Assembly (NCBI RefSeq): GCF_024730785.1
Contig: NZ_CP102830.1
Span: 620,001 to 684,000 of the forward strand
DNA: 64,000 bases
Direction: 5' to 3'
Source of the DNA: Pseudomonas sp. LS44
GTDB taxonomy: Bacteria; Pseudomonadota; Gammaproteobacteria; Pseudomonadales; Pseudomonadaceae
This document shows, piece after piece, positions 37,153 through 46,609 of this stretch (within the stretch, counting starts at the first letter, position 1; each line of letters opens with the position of its first letter). A program made the position numbers and the translations under genes. A model generated the notes under the pieces. It was not told where the DNA came from. It saw only the letters and a program-made list of their open reading frames with translations, and did not search any database.

Positions 37153-38337
37153 ATGACGTTTCGAATTTTGCTGATCCTCGGCGCGCTGAGCGCTTTTGGC
37201 CCGCTGGCCATCGATTTCTACCTGCCTAGCTTCCCGGCGCTGGCCCTGGCCTTCGCTACCGATGTCGAGCACGTCCAGCTGAGCCTGGCGGTGTACTTCG
37301 CCGGCCTGTCGATCGGCCAACTGCTTTACGGTCCAGTGGCCGACCGCTTTGGCCGCCGTGTGCCACTGTTGATCGGCGTGTCGCTGTTCACCTTGGCTTC
37401 GCTGGCCTGCAGCCTGGCGCCGAGCCTGGAATGGTTGGTCGCCGCCCGTTTCGTTCAGGCCCTAGGCGGGTGCGCAGGGATGGTGATCTCACGTGCCGTG
37501 GTTCGCGATCTGTGCGATCCGATCGCCTCGGCCAAGGCCTTCTCGCAATTGATGCTGGTGATGGGCCTGGCGCCGATCCTCGCGCCAGTGCTCGGCGGTT
37601 GGCTGCTGGCGTTCTCCGGCTGGCAGTCGATCTTCTACTGTCTAACCCTGTTCAGCGCCTTGTGCGGCCTGGCTGTCGCGCTGTGGCTGCCGGAGTCGTT
37701 GTCCCGCGAACTGCCGCGTGCCGCTCTGAGCGGCACGTTGCGGCGTTACCGGCGGCTGCTGGGCGATGGCGTGTTCATGGGTTATGCGTTGACCGGTGGA
37801 TTGGTGATGGGCGGCATGTTCGCCTACATCTCCGGCTCGCCGTTCGTGTTCATCGAGCTGTATCACGTGCCCGCCGAACACTATGGCTGGCTGTTCGGCA
37901 TCAACGCGGCGGGGTTCATCGTCGCCGGCCAGGTCAATGCGCGACTGCTGCGCTGGCATGGGCCGGATTTCTGGATGCGTCGTGCGGTATGGATATATCT
38001 GGCCAGCGGCCTGGCGCTGCTGGTGCTGTCCGCGATGCAGCCGGCCGAGCTGTGGCCGCTGCTGATTCCTCTGTTCATCTGCATCGCCAGCCTCGGCGGT
38101 ATTCTGCCCAATGCATCGGCCTGCGCGATGGCCGGGCAAGGCCAGAACGCCGGCAGCGCCTCGGGCTTGCTCGGTGCGCTGCAGTTTTGCATCGCCGCCG
38201 GCGCGTCGTCGCTGGTCGGGGTGCTGCACGACGGCACGGCGCTGCCGATGGCCGAGGCGATCAGCCTGTGCGGTATCGCGGCGGTGGGCACGGTATGGAT
38301 GACGGCGCGGCTGCTGCGCCGGGCTCAGCCGGACTGA
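37153..38337 (+). CDS. Bcr/CflA-family drug exporter (MFS)
   Basis: A 394-residue MFS transporter with about 12 membrane helices. Early signature PLAIDFYLPSFPALA and loop motif LYGPVADRFGRRVPLL match Bcr/CflA. Members export bicyclomycin, sulfonamides or chloramphenicol-type drugs by proton antiport. It lies downstream of the RND pump but beyond a 450-base gap with repeats, so it is probably a separate transcript. Confidence 0.88.
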   Translation: MTFRILLILGALSAFGPLAIDFYLPSFPALALAFATDVEHVQLSLAVYFAGLSIGQLLYGPVADRFGRRVPLLIGVSLFTLASLACSLAPSLEWLVAARFVQALGGCAGMVISRAVVRDLCDPIASAKAFSQLMLVMGLAPILAPVLGGWLLAFSGWQSIFYCLTLFSALCGLAVALWLPESLSRELPRAALSGTLRRYRRLLGDGVFMGYALTGGLVMGGMFAYISGSPFVFIELYHVPAEHYGWLFGINAAGFIVAGQVNARLLRWHGPDFWMRRAVWIYLASGLALLVLSAMQPAELWPLLIPLFICIASLGGILPNASACAMAGQGQNAGSASGLLGALQFCIAAGASSLVGVLHDGTALPMAEAISLCGIAAVGTVWMTARLLRRAQPD

Positions 38338-38507
38338 CGGGCCGGCTGTTCGGGTAGGACATGCGGGGCCTGCAGGCGCGCCTCCAGCGTGGCGACGAAC
38401 TGCCGGGCTTCCGCTTCGCTGCGAAAGCCCACGGCATGCTGATCCAGGTGCACCTGCCAGGCCTGTTGGCCGTGGGGAGGGGTGAGCGGGCTGACGAAAA
38501 TTTCCAT
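38325..38507 (-). CDS. Small conserved-looking protein, unknown
   Basis: A 60-residue protein with MEIFVSPLTPPHGQQAWQVH near its start and EAEARQFVATLEARLQ, a predicted helix, near the middle. GGGAG lies 6 bases before the ATG at 38507. It is convergent with the MFS gene and overlaps its 3' end by 13 bases. Function unknown. Confidence 0.5.
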   Translation of the reverse strand: MEIFVSPLTPPHGQQAWQVHLDQHAVGFRSEAEARQFVATLEARLQAPHVLPEQPARQSG

Positions 38508-38591
38508 CATGGGCTCCCGACAAATGCTCAAGAGCTTGCAGTGTAACCCGCCCGGATGAAGCTTCTAGGGTCGCCGATAGGTGGTCGAGGC

Positions 38592-39578
38592 CTAGTTGGT
38601 CGAGCCCTCTAACTCGGGGGTTTTGGCGCTGTTGTGCGGATATTGTGCGGGCTGCTCGGCCCAGCGTGACTGGATCGCCAGCAGCTTCGGCAGCTCGCCG
38701 ATGAACAGTTCGACTAGCTGCGGATCAAAATGCCGGCCGCTCTCGCGGCGCAACAGCGCCAAGGTGTCCCCCAGTGGCCAGGCCGGCTTGTACGGACGGG
38801 CGCTGGTCAGCGCGTCGAACACATCGGCAATCGCCACGATGCGCGCCACCAGTGGAATTTGTTCGCCGCGCAGGCCCTGCGGGTAGCCGCTGCCGTCCCA
38901 TTTCTCATGGTGGCTGAGGGCGATGCGGTGGGCCATCTGCAGCAGCCCGGAGGTGTGCTCGCCGATAATGTCGGCGCCGATTTGCGCGTGCAGGCGCATC
39001 ACCTGCCATTCCTCCGCGTCGAGCTTGCCGGGCTTCTGCAGGATGGCGTCGGGAATGCCGATCTTGCCGATGTCGTGCATCGGCGCGGCGTTGAGCAAAT
39101 CGTCGGCGTCCTGGGCGCTGAAGCCGGCAGCCAGGGCCAGCACCTGCGCGTAGTGGCTCATGCGTATCACGTGCAGGCCGGTCTCGTTGTCCTTGTATTC
39201 GGCCGCCATGCCCAGGCACTGGACGATTTGCAGACGGGTGCGCTGCAGCTCCTCGGCGCGCACCAGCGACAGATGGGTGCGCACCCGCGCGCGGACGATC
39301 GGCGGGCTGACCGGCTTGGTGATGTAGTCCACCGCGCCGACGGCGAAGCCCTGTTCCTCATCGGCTACATCGGCCAGGGCGGTGACGAAGATCACCGGCG
39401 CGCTGGCGGTGGCCGGGGCCTGCTTGAGCGCCTGGCAGACCTGGTAGCCGGTCATTCCCGGCATCATCACATCCAGCAGGATCAGCGCCGGTTGCTCGCG
39501 CCGCGCCAGCTCCAGGGCTTTGTCGCCGTTCTTGGCGAACAGCAGGCGGTAGTCGTCTTGGAGGATCTGCCGCAGCAC
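38592..39578 (-). CDS. REC-HD-GYP regulator with uncertain start
   Basis: About 328 residues from the first standard start (GTG 39578). The receiver part has the phospho-acceptor segment [13 protein letters not shown] and DYITKPVSPP, and the HD-GYP part is intact ([25 protein letters not shown]), so c-di-GMP hydrolysis is likely. The receiver's first strand (LLRVDNEPTNLR) lies upstream of 39578 in the same frame, but there is no ATG, GTG or TTG between it and the preceding TGA. The acidic pair is DN instead of DD. Starting at 39578 would lose strand one and an acid-pocket residue. See findings. Confidence 0.75.
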   Translation of the reverse strand: MLRQILQDDYRLLFAKNGDKALELARREQPALILLDVMMPGMTGYQVCQALKQAPATASAPVIFVTALADVADEEQGFAVGAVDYITKPVSPPIVRARVRTHLSLVRAEELQRTRLQIVQCLGMAAEYKDNETGLHVIRMSHYAQVLALAAGFSAQDADDLLNAAPMHDIGKIGIPDAILQKPGKLDAEEWQVMRLHAQIGADIIGEHTSGLLQMAHRIALSHHEKWDGSGYPQGLRGEQIPLVARIVAIADVFDALTSARPYKPAWPLGDTLALLRRESGRHFDPQLVELFIGELPKLLAIQSRWAEQPAQYPHNSAKTPELEGSTN

Positions 39579-39629
39579 CCGGAGGTTGGTCGGTTCGTTG
39601 TCGACGCGCAGCAGATCCGCGACAGGTTC

Positions 39630-40646
39630 TCAGGCGAAGCCTTCCAGCACGATCTTGCCCTTGGCCTTGCCGCTTTCCAGCAGGGCGTGGGCGCGGCGTA
39701 GGTTGGCCGCGTCGATGCGCCCGAAATGCTCGCCCAGGGTGGTTTTCAACACGCCCTGATCGATCAGTTGGCTGACCCGCTCGAGCAGCTTGTGCTGTTC
39801 AATCATGTCGTCGGTCTGGAACAGCGAGCGGGTGTACATGAACTCCCAGTGCAGCGACAGGCTCTTGCGCTTGAGCTTGCGCACGTCGAGCTCTTCCGGG
39901 TCGTCGATCAGGCCGAGCTTGCCCTGCGGCGCCAGGGCCTCGACCAGTTGATCGAGGTGCTGGTCGGTGTTGGTCAGGCTGGCGACATGGGTCACCGCGC
40001 CGATACCGAGGCGCTGGATTTCCGCGGCCAGCGGCTGGCCGTGGTCGACCACGTGCTGCGCGCCCAGGGCACGTACCCAGGCCTGCGTGTCGGCACGCGA
40101 CGCGCTGCCGATCACGGTCAGGCCGGTGAGCTGGCGAGCCAGTTGGGTGAGGATCGAACCGACGCCACCGGCGGCGCCGACGATCAGCAGGCGCTGGCCG
40201 GCGCTGGCTTGGCCTTCGGCAATGCCCAGGCGCTCGAACAGCAATTCCCAGGCGGTGATCGCGGTCAGTGGCAGGGCCGCAGCCTGGGCAAAGTCCAGGC
40301 TGCGCGGCTTGTGCCCGACCAGACGCTCATCGACCACATGCAGCTCGCTGTTCGCCCCGGGACGATCCAGCGCACCGGCGTAGAACACCTCGTCGCCCGG
40401 TTGGAACAGGCTGACCGCGCTGCCCACCGCCTTGACCACGCCGGCCACGTCCCAGCCGAGCACCTTGGCCTGGCCAGCCTCCGGAGCGACGTTGCGGCGA
40501 ATCTTGGTGTCCACCGGGTTGACCGAGATGGCCCGCACTTCGACCAGCAGATCGTGCGGGCCGGGGCTTGGCTCGACCAGCTGAACGTCCTGCAGCGCCT
40601 GGGGATCGTCGATCGGCAGGGATTGGTAGTAGGCGATGGCTTTCAT
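39630..40646 (-). CDS. Zinc-type alcohol dehydrogenase/quinone oxidoreductase
   Basis: A 338-residue medium-chain dehydrogenase of the zinc-binding alcohol dehydrogenase / quinone oxidoreductase group. The GroES-like part has ISVNPVDTKIRRN and LGWDVAGVV; the NADPH-binding loop is IVGAAGGVGSILTQLA. The catalytic Cys/His zinc ligands of true alcohol dehydrogenases are not obvious, so it is probably an NADPH-quinone oxidoreductase-like enzyme. Its stop TGA (39630-39632) lies in the same frame as the HD-GYP gene that follows. Confidence 0.85.
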   Translation of the reverse strand: MKAIAYYQSLPIDDPQALQDVQLVEPSPGPHDLLVEVRAISVNPVDTKIRRNVAPEAGQAKVLGWDVAGVVKAVGSAVSLFQPGDEVFYAGALDRPGANSELHVVDERLVGHKPRSLDFAQAAALPLTAITAWELLFERLGIAEGQASAGQRLLIVGAAGGVGSILTQLARQLTGLTVIGSASRADTQAWVRALGAQHVVDHGQPLAAEIQRLGIGAVTHVASLTNTDQHLDQLVEALAPQGKLGLIDDPEELDVRKLKRKSLSLHWEFMYTRSLFQTDDMIEQHKLLERVSQLIDQGVLKTTLGEHFGRIDAANLRRAHALLESGKAKGKIVLEGFA

Positions 40647-40984
40647 GCGGGCTCCTGATGCGCGGGCGCACTGATGGGACGATTCCCCTCACTGTAATGG
40701 TCCTTTGGCTCGACGTCGCCGCCAACGTGCAGGCCCGGCGCTTGCAGCTGGTACTGACGGACGGGCGCAGCGAGCGCTCAACCTGATCCGTACCCACCGC
40801 GGGCAACTGTCTGTCTTGCCCGGTGCGCTGCTGCGCGAGTTCCGCCAAGCGCGTTGCGATCAACTGCCGGCCCGCGCGGGCTGGGCCTGAAGGGCGACTG
40901 GTGGCGAACTGATATGCCTGACTATACTGCTGTCGCTTGGCTGCAGTAGTCCTTCTTGTCGTTGGCCTGAGTGGAGCTCACGCT
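40647..40984. other. Intergenic between divergent genes
   Basis: No recognised gene; small frames around 40700-40890 show no homology I can name. It holds the promoters of the oxidoreductase (minus) and of the MucR-like gene (plus). Confidence 0.4.
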
Positions 40985-43168
40985 ATGGAATGGCTGGATT
41001 TGCGCTTTCTCGTCGGCCGTCCCACGGGTGGTCAACTGCTCCTCGATTGCAGCCATGCCCTCGGCCTGGTGCTGCTGGCCTATGTGGTGGCCTGCGTGGC
41101 CAGCTACGCCACGCTGAGCATCGCCGATCGCCTCGCCTACGCGTCGCACGCCCGCGTCCGTCGCGCCTGGCGCTGGGCCGGTGCGTTGTTTCTCGGCGGT
41201 GGCGTCTGGGCGATGCACTTCATCGCCATGCTCGCCTTTCGCGCGCCCATCGACATTCAGTACGACCTGCCGACCACGCTGCTCTCGCTGCTAATAGTGT
41301 GCGTCGCCGCCTTGCTGGCCATGCGCTCGATGGAACAACTGCGGCCCACGCTGCGCCAATGCGTGCAGGCAGCGTTGTGCATCGGCGCCGGCATCGTGCT
41401 GATGCACTACAGCGGCATGGCGGCGATCCGCTCCAGTGCGACGCTGTACTACGACCCCTGGCTGTTCGCCTTGTCGGTGGTGATCGCCGTGGTCGCCAGC
41501 TTCGTCGCGCTGTGGCTGGCGTTGCGCTGGCGCGATCTCAACGAGCGCCACCACCAGTGGCTCAAGGGGCTGGCCAGCCTGCTGATGGGCGGCGCCATCG
41601 TATCCATGCACTTCACCGGCATGTGGGCGATGTCCCTGGTGGTGCCGCTGGGTACCCCGCTGAGTTTGCCGAACGACAACGATGCCACCCAGCTTGGCGT
41701 GGCCATCGGCATCATTAGCGTGTTCGCCATCGGCTGCGGCCTCGGCGCGGCGGCGGCCGACCGCAAGCTGCAAAGCAAGGAGAGCGACCTCAGTCGGGTC
41801 AACCGCCTGCTCAGTGACCTCGACCGCGCCCGCGCGCTGCTACAGCAGGCCGCCCAGTACGACGCGCTGACCAACCTGCTCAACCGCCGGGCCTTCACCG
41901 AGCTGTTCGGCGAGTGGCTGCACAGCCATGCGGCGACCGGCCGCGCGTTGGCGGTGATGTTCCTCGACGTCGACCACTTCAAACGGGTCAACGACAGCCT
42001 CGGCCACGACGCCGGCGATCATCTGCTGCATGAGGTAGCCGCGCGGATTCGCGGCACGCTGCGCGAGCAGGACGTCATCGCCCGCTTCGGCGGCGACGAG
42101 TTCTGCATCCTGATCAGCCTGCATACGCCGGATGAAGCGCGCCAGTTGGCCGAGCGCATCCTACAGCGCATGAAGGAGCCGATCCTGATCAACGGGCGCA
42201 GCATGGTGATGAGCGCCAGCATCGGCATCAGCCTGTACCCGGAGGACGGCGACAGCTGCGAGGAGCTGCTCAAGCATGCCGACTTGGCGCTGTACCAGGC
42301 GAAGAGCTGCGGGCGCAATGCGCTGCAGTTCTTCAACCATTACCTCAAGCACAAGGTCACCCTCGAGCTGCAACTGGAAGAGGAGCTGCGCCAGGCGTTG
42401 ACCTGCGACGGCGGGGGCGGCTTGCTGCTGCACTACCAGCCGATTCTCGACCTGCGTAGCGGCGACGTGACCAAGCTCGAAGCCCTGCTGCGCTGGCAGC
42501 ACCCGCGCCTTGGCCTGCTCGGCCCCGATCGGTTTCTCGGCATCGCCGAAGCCAATGGTTTCATTACCGAGCTGGACGCCTGGGTGCTGCGCCGCGCCTG
42601 TGTTGACCTTGCCGGGCTAGTCGAGCAGGGCCATGTCGAGCTGCGCGTGGCGGTGAACTGCTCGGCCCTCGACCTCAGCCACGACGACTTGCCAAGCATC
42701 GTCGCCGCGGCGCTCGAGGGCGCCGGCCTGCGTCCGCAGCACCTCGAGTTGGAGGTTACCGAAAACGCCCTGATGAGCAGCGTCAACCAGGCGCTCGGCC
42801 TGCTGCAGCGGATTCGCGAGCTGGGCGTGAGCATCTCCATCGACGACTTTGGCACCGGCTATTCATCGCTGGCCTACCTCAAGCGCCTGCCGCTTGACAC
42901 CCTGAAGATTGATCGATCGTTTCTGTTCGACATTCCCGGCAGCGAGGCCGACGGCGAGATCGTCCACGCCATCATCGGCATGGCGCACATCCTGCGCCTG
43001 CAGGTGGTCGCCGAAGGGGTGGAGAGTGCCGAGCAACTGGCGTTCCTGCGTGGCCTGGGCTGCGATTTTATCCAGGGCTACCTGTTCAGCCGCCCGCTAC
43101 CGCTGGAGCTGCTCGGCAGCTTTCTGGTCGGGCAGGGCGCATCGGCGCAAGCGCTGGCGGTTGGCTGA
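40985..43168 (+). CDS. MHYT-GGDEF-EAL membrane protein (MucR-like)
   Basis: A 727-residue protein. The N-terminal MHYT sensor (residues about 1-255) has three repeats of the metal-binding motif: AMHFIAMLAF, LMHYSGMAAI and SMHFTGMWAM. GGDEF follows (ARFGGDEFCIL near residue 368, intact) and then EAL (KLEALLRW near 498; FGTGYSSLAYLK). Both the cyclase and phosphodiesterase motifs look complete. In P. aeruginosa the same architecture (MucR) supports alginate and biofilm control, probably sensing a gas or copper through MHYT. The ATG at 40985 has a GGAG site. Confidence 0.92.
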   Translation: MEWLDLRFLVGRPTGGQLLLDCSHALGLVLLAYVVACVASYATLSIADRLAYASHARVRRAWRWAGALFLGGGVWAMHFIAMLAFRAPIDIQYDLPTTLLSLLIVCVAALLAMRSMEQLRPTLRQCVQAALCIGAGIVLMHYSGMAAIRSSATLYYDPWLFALSVVIAVVASFVALWLALRWRDLNERHHQWLKGLASLLMGGAIVSMHFTGMWAMSLVVPLGTPLSLPNDNDATQLGVAIGIISVFAIGCGLGAAAADRKLQSKESDLSRVNRLLSDLDRARALLQQAAQYDALTNLLNRRAFTELFGEWLHSHAATGRALAVMFLDVDHFKRVNDSLGHDAGDHLLHEVAARIRGTLREQDVIARFGGDEFCILISLHTPDEARQLAERILQRMKEPILINGRSMVMSASIGISLYPEDGDSCEELLKHADLALYQAKSCGRNALQFFNHYLKHKVTLELQLEEELRQALTCDGGGGLLLHYQPILDLRSGDVTKLEALLRWQHPRLGLLGPDRFLGIAEANGFITELDAWVLRRACVDLAGLVEQGHVELRVAVNCSALDLSHDDLPSIVAAALEGAGLRPQHLELEVTENALMSSVNQALGLLQRIRELGVSISIDDFGTGYSSLAYLKRLPLDTLKIDRSFLFDIPGSEADGEIVHAIIGMAHILRLQVVAEGVESAEQLAFLRGLGCDFIQGYLFSRPLPLELLGSFLVGQGASAQALAVG

Positions 43169-43237
43169 GGATGCAATCAGCGGTTTTCTCGCGGCGTTCG
43201 CGCTGCTAAATTCGCCGCCCTCATCTAGAGTCCACTC

Positions 43238-43633
43238 ATGAACATCGACCGCCGCCGCCATTCGCTGACCGCCTGGGTGCTGTATTTCAGCGTCCTGTTC
43301 AGCGTGCTCGCCTGCGGTTTGGGTCATGGACAGATGCTCGGCCTGCAGCTCAACGGTATCGGTGGTCAATTCTGCTCGTCCGACAACAAGGCGCAGCCGT
43401 CCTTCGACCTGGGTGGCAGCAAGCTGGCCAGTAGTGGCCAGAGCGACAACCAGCTCTCCGGCACCTTCAGTTGCCCGCTGTGCGGCTCCGTGGTGCTGGC
43501 CATGGCGCTGCTGTTCGGCCTGTTCTGGCCGCGCATCGCGGCTGCCGTCCCACGTCCGCGCCGTGAGCTGCGCAGTAAAACTCCGCCTCGCTATTCCTGG
43601 CCTTCAGCCAACCCTCGCGCTTCGCCCCTCTGA
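43238..43633 (+). CDS. DUF2946 protein
   Basis: A 131-residue protein with an N-terminal membrane helix (WVLYFSVLFSVLACG) and a second helix after a Cys pair (FSCPLCGSVVLAMALLFGLF). Cysteines at three spots (QFCSS, SCPLC) suggest metal or redox binding. DUF2946 genes are often found near copper genes. It heads the TonB-receptor cluster. Confidence 0.72.
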   Translation: MNIDRRRHSLTAWVLYFSVLFSVLACGLGHGQMLGLQLNGIGGQFCSSDNKAQPSFDLGGSKLASSGQSDNQLSGTFSCPLCGSVVLAMALLFGLFWPRIAAAVPRPRRELRSKTPPRYSWPSANPRASPL

Positions 43634-43744
43634 TGTGCTGATCGTTCCGTCCGGTGCATGCGGCCCTCTGGTTGCGTGTGTCTGGCGCGTGCAATCCGCT
43701 CGCCTTGGCGAGCGGCAGAACCAGAAGATTTCGAGGGTACGACC

Positions 43745-45784
43745 ATGTGTCGAAAAACCATCCTCGGCCTGTGTGCGGTGAGCGGCGTATGGCTGTCTCC
43801 GGCGCAGGCCGACCATGTGGTACTGGCGGAAACCGCCATCAATGCCGAGCAGCAGCGCGACCCCACCGCGCCGAGCATTGCCGAGAAGAAAACCGACTTC
43901 GCCCACATTCCCGGCGGTGCCACCGTCGTCGATGCGGAGACCTACAAGAGCGGGCGCAGCAGCACCCTGCAGGACGCCCTGGGGATGGCCACCGGGGTGT
44001 TCATCCAGCCGCGCTTCGGCGCCGAAGAAGCACGCCTGTCGATCCGCGGCTCGGGTCTGCAGCGCACCTTCCACGGTCGCGGCGTGCTGCTGATGCAGGA
44101 CGGCGCGCCGGTCAACCTGGCTGACGGCAGCTTCGACTTCCAGACCATCGAGCCGCTGGCCACCGACCACATCGAGGTGCTGCGCGGCGCCAACGCCTGG
44201 CGCTACGGTTCGGCGACCCTCGGCGGGGCGATCAACTTCGTTGCGCCGACCGGCAAGAGCGCCGCGCCGCTGGATCTGCGCTACGAAGGCGGGAGCTTCG
44301 GCTATCACCGTCTGTTCGGCGCTGTGGCGCAGGATTTTGGCGATGCCGACGCCTACCTGAGCATCAACGACTACTCGCAGGACGGCTTTCGCGACCACGC
44401 CAAGCAGGACAACCAGCGCTACTTCGCCAACCTCGGCGGGCGCATCAACGAACGCCTGGCCACCCGCGTCTACCTCACCCACGTGGAAACCGACTCGGAG
44501 CTGCCCGGTAACCTGACCAAGGCGCAGATGCGCCGCGATCCGGAGCAGGCCTCGCGCGACGCCCTGAGCGGCGACCAGCATCGCGATTTCAACCTCAACC
44601 GGGTCGGTAACATCACCGCCCTGCAACTGGATGGCGGGCACAGCCTGGAGTTGGCCAGCTTCTACAGCGAGAAGGCGCTGTTCCACCCGATCTTCCAGGT
44701 GCTCGACATCCACAGCGAGGACTACGGAATGCGCCTGTCGCACAAATGGGCGAACGAGCAGGGTTGGCGCTGGACCGGGGGTGTCGAGGCCAGCCAGGGT
44801 CGCAACTGGGACTCGCGCTACCGCAACGTCAGCGGCCGCAAGGGGCAGAAAGTCAACGAACTGCACCAGACCGCGCGCAACCTGAACGCCTTCGGCGAAC
44901 TGGAAGTGCCGCTGGCCGAACGCTGGGCCCTGGTTGGTGGCGCGGCGTGGCTGCACCAGGAGCGCGATGTCGATGACCGCCTCAAGTGCAATGCCTTCGT
45001 CACCGCGGTTTGCGTGCCACAGGACGAGTCCTTCACTGGCAGCTATCTGGGTCGGCTCGGTCGTATCGGGCTACGCCACGACCTGAGCGAGGGCGTGCAG
45101 CTGTTTGCCAACTTCAGCCAGAGCTATGAGCCGCCGACCTTCAGCGAACTCTCTGGCGGTCAGATCACCAGCGAGAACGATGCCCAGCAGGCCAATACCT
45201 GGGAGGCGGGTATGCGCTGGTCGCGCGACAGCCTCGATCTCGACCTGGCGGTGTACCGCAGCGAGATCCGCGACGAGCTGCTGGCGCTCAACGACGCCAA
45301 CGGCCAGCCGCTCGGCACGGTCAACGCCGACCGCACCCTGCACCAGGGTGTCGAGCTGGGTGGCGCCTGGACCCTCGGCCAGATCACTTTGCGCGGCCAG
45401 TACCTGCTCAACGATTTTCGCTTCGACAACGACGACGTCTACGGCGACAACCGCCTGGCCGGCGTGCCGCGTCAGTTCGTCAAGGGCGAGGCGCTCTGGC
45501 AGCAGGGCGGCTGGTACTCCGGGCCGACCTTCGAATGGGTGCCTACGCACTACAACGTCGACCAGGCGGAAACCCTGTATGCCGAGGGCTATGCCATCTG
45601 GGGCTTGAAGGGCGGCTACCGGCCGGGGGAGGGACTGGGCTTCTTCGTCGAAGGTCGCAATCTCTCGGACAAGACCTATGTCGCCACCACCGGCGTGATC
45701 GCCAATGCCAACGGCCAGGACAGCGCGCAATTTATGCCGGGCGACGGGCGCAGCCTGTACGTCGGTCTGGAGTGGCGGCTATGA
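43745..45784 (+). CDS. TonB-dependent outer-membrane receptor
   Basis: A 679-residue receptor with a signal peptide (LGLCAVSGVWLSPAQA). The plug domain (about 50-160) has GGATVVDAETYKS, LSIRGSGLQRTFHGRGVLLM and DHIEVLRGANAWRYGSATLG; the barrel ends in the usual terminal aromatic-Leu strand (YVGLEWRL). The substrate is unknown; the next gene encodes a PCu(A)C copper chaperone, pointing to copper or another chelated metal. The start at 43745 has GAGGGT six bases upstream. Confidence 0.88.
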   Translation: MCRKTILGLCAVSGVWLSPAQADHVVLAETAINAEQQRDPTAPSIAEKKTDFAHIPGGATVVDAETYKSGRSSTLQDALGMATGVFIQPRFGAEEARLSIRGSGLQRTFHGRGVLLMQDGAPVNLADGSFDFQTIEPLATDHIEVLRGANAWRYGSATLGGAINFVAPTGKSAAPLDLRYEGGSFGYHRLFGAVAQDFGDADAYLSINDYSQDGFRDHAKQDNQRYFANLGGRINERLATRVYLTHVETDSELPGNLTKAQMRRDPEQASRDALSGDQHRDFNLNRVGNITALQLDGGHSLELASFYSEKALFHPIFQVLDIHSEDYGMRLSHKWANEQGWRWTGGVEASQGRNWDSRYRNVSGRKGQKVNELHQTARNLNAFGELEVPLAERWALVGGAAWLHQERDVDDRLKCNAFVTAVCVPQDESFTGSYLGRLGRIGLRHDLSEGVQLFANFSQSYEPPTFSELSGGQITSENDAQQANTWEAGMRWSRDSLDLDLAVYRSEIRDELLALNDANGQPLGTVNADRTLHQGVELGGAWTLGQITLRGQYLLNDFRFDNDDVYGDNRLAGVPRQFVKGEALWQQGGWYSGPTFEWVPTHYNVDQAETLYAEGYAIWGLKGGYRPGEGLGFFVEGRNLSDKTYVATTGVIANANGQDSAQFMPGDGRSLYVGLEWRL

Positions 45785-45846
45785 ACCGCTTGCCGCGCGT
45801 AAACACATCACCGCAGTCCCCACCTTCATTCCTCGGGAGTCTCACC

Positions 45847-46341
45847 ATGCAACTGACCAAAGCCCTGCTGCTCGCCGCCTTGCTGACCCCGGCTTGGTAC
45901 GTCACCGCCCATGACTTCTCCACCGGTGACCTGCACATCGAGCACCCCTGGTCGCGCGAGATGCCGCCGACCGCGCCGACCGCCGCCGCCTACTTCATCA
46001 TCCACAACAAGGGCGCGGCCGCCGACCGTCTGCTCGGCGTCGACACGCCGGCGGCCAGCAAGGCCGAGCTGCACGAACATGTGCACGTTGGCGACTTGAT
46101 GAAGATGCAGCAGGTACCGAGCGTCGAGGTTCCCGCCGGTGGTGAGGCCAGCTTCAAGCCGGGCGCTTACCACGTGATGCTGTTCGGCCTGAAACAGCAG
46201 TACCGCGACGGCCAGCGCTTCCCGCTGACCCTGCACTTCGAGAAGGCCGGCGACGTGCAGGTCGAAGTGACAGTGCAGAAAGACGCGCCGGCCGAGCAGG
46301 TCGAGCATTCCACACACGCCGAACACCAGCACGACCAGTAA
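45847..46341 (+). CDS. PCu(A)C-type periplasmic copper chaperone
   Basis: A 164-residue exported protein. The family motif uses spaced His/Met ligands: HPWSREMPPTAPTAAAYF, AELHEHVH ... LMKMQ, and YHVMLFGLK. The C-terminal tail is His-rich (HSTHAEHQHDQ), typical of periplasmic Cu proteins. It binds Cu(I) and delivers it to cytochrome oxidase or other partners. It follows the TonB receptor by 62 bases with GGGAG before the ATG. Confidence 0.87.
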   Translation: MQLTKALLLAALLTPAWYVTAHDFSTGDLHIEHPWSREMPPTAPTAAAYFIIHNKGAAADRLLGVDTPAASKAELHEHVHVGDLMKMQQVPSVEVPAGGEASFKPGAYHVMLFGLKQQYRDGQRFPLTLHFEKAGDVQVEVTVQKDAPAEQVEHSTHAEHQHDQ

Positions 46342-46541
46342 CAGGCTGTTGAAAAACGTAGCGAGCGAAGGCTAGACAAGGCGAAATCAGGCGAAAAAGC
46401 GCAGTTTACGAGTGGTAAATGAGCATTTGATTCGCTCCGCTCACCCACTGTGGGGCCGCGCTAAAGCGCGTTCAGCCTTCGGCTGTGAGCCTGATTTCAA
46501 CGCGGTATAGCCGAGCGCAGTAGTTTTTCAACGGACTGCTA
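46341..46541. mobile_element. MITE-like element (CTGTTGAAAAAC termini)
   Basis: About 200 bases with inverted ends: left AACAGGCTGTTGAAAAACGT, right TAGTTTTTCAACGGACTGCT. Inner matter is non-coding and partly self-complementary (CGCGCTAAAGCGCG; CAGCCTTCGGCTG). It begins in the last base of the copper-chaperone stop codon and separates that gene from the PepSY membrane protein gene. I know this type as a recurrent intergenic element in Pseudomonas; no transposase is nearby. Confidence 0.7.
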
Positions 46542-46609
46542 AGTAATGCCGAGGTCGGGCGGCGCAGGTAGCGCCGCCCGACCGTTGCGGTCCTGGGAGG
46601 CCGATCACC

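Noticed and set aside
40705..40890. Small frame between oxidoreductase and MucR-like gene
   Set aside because: No homology or start signal; probably non-coding.
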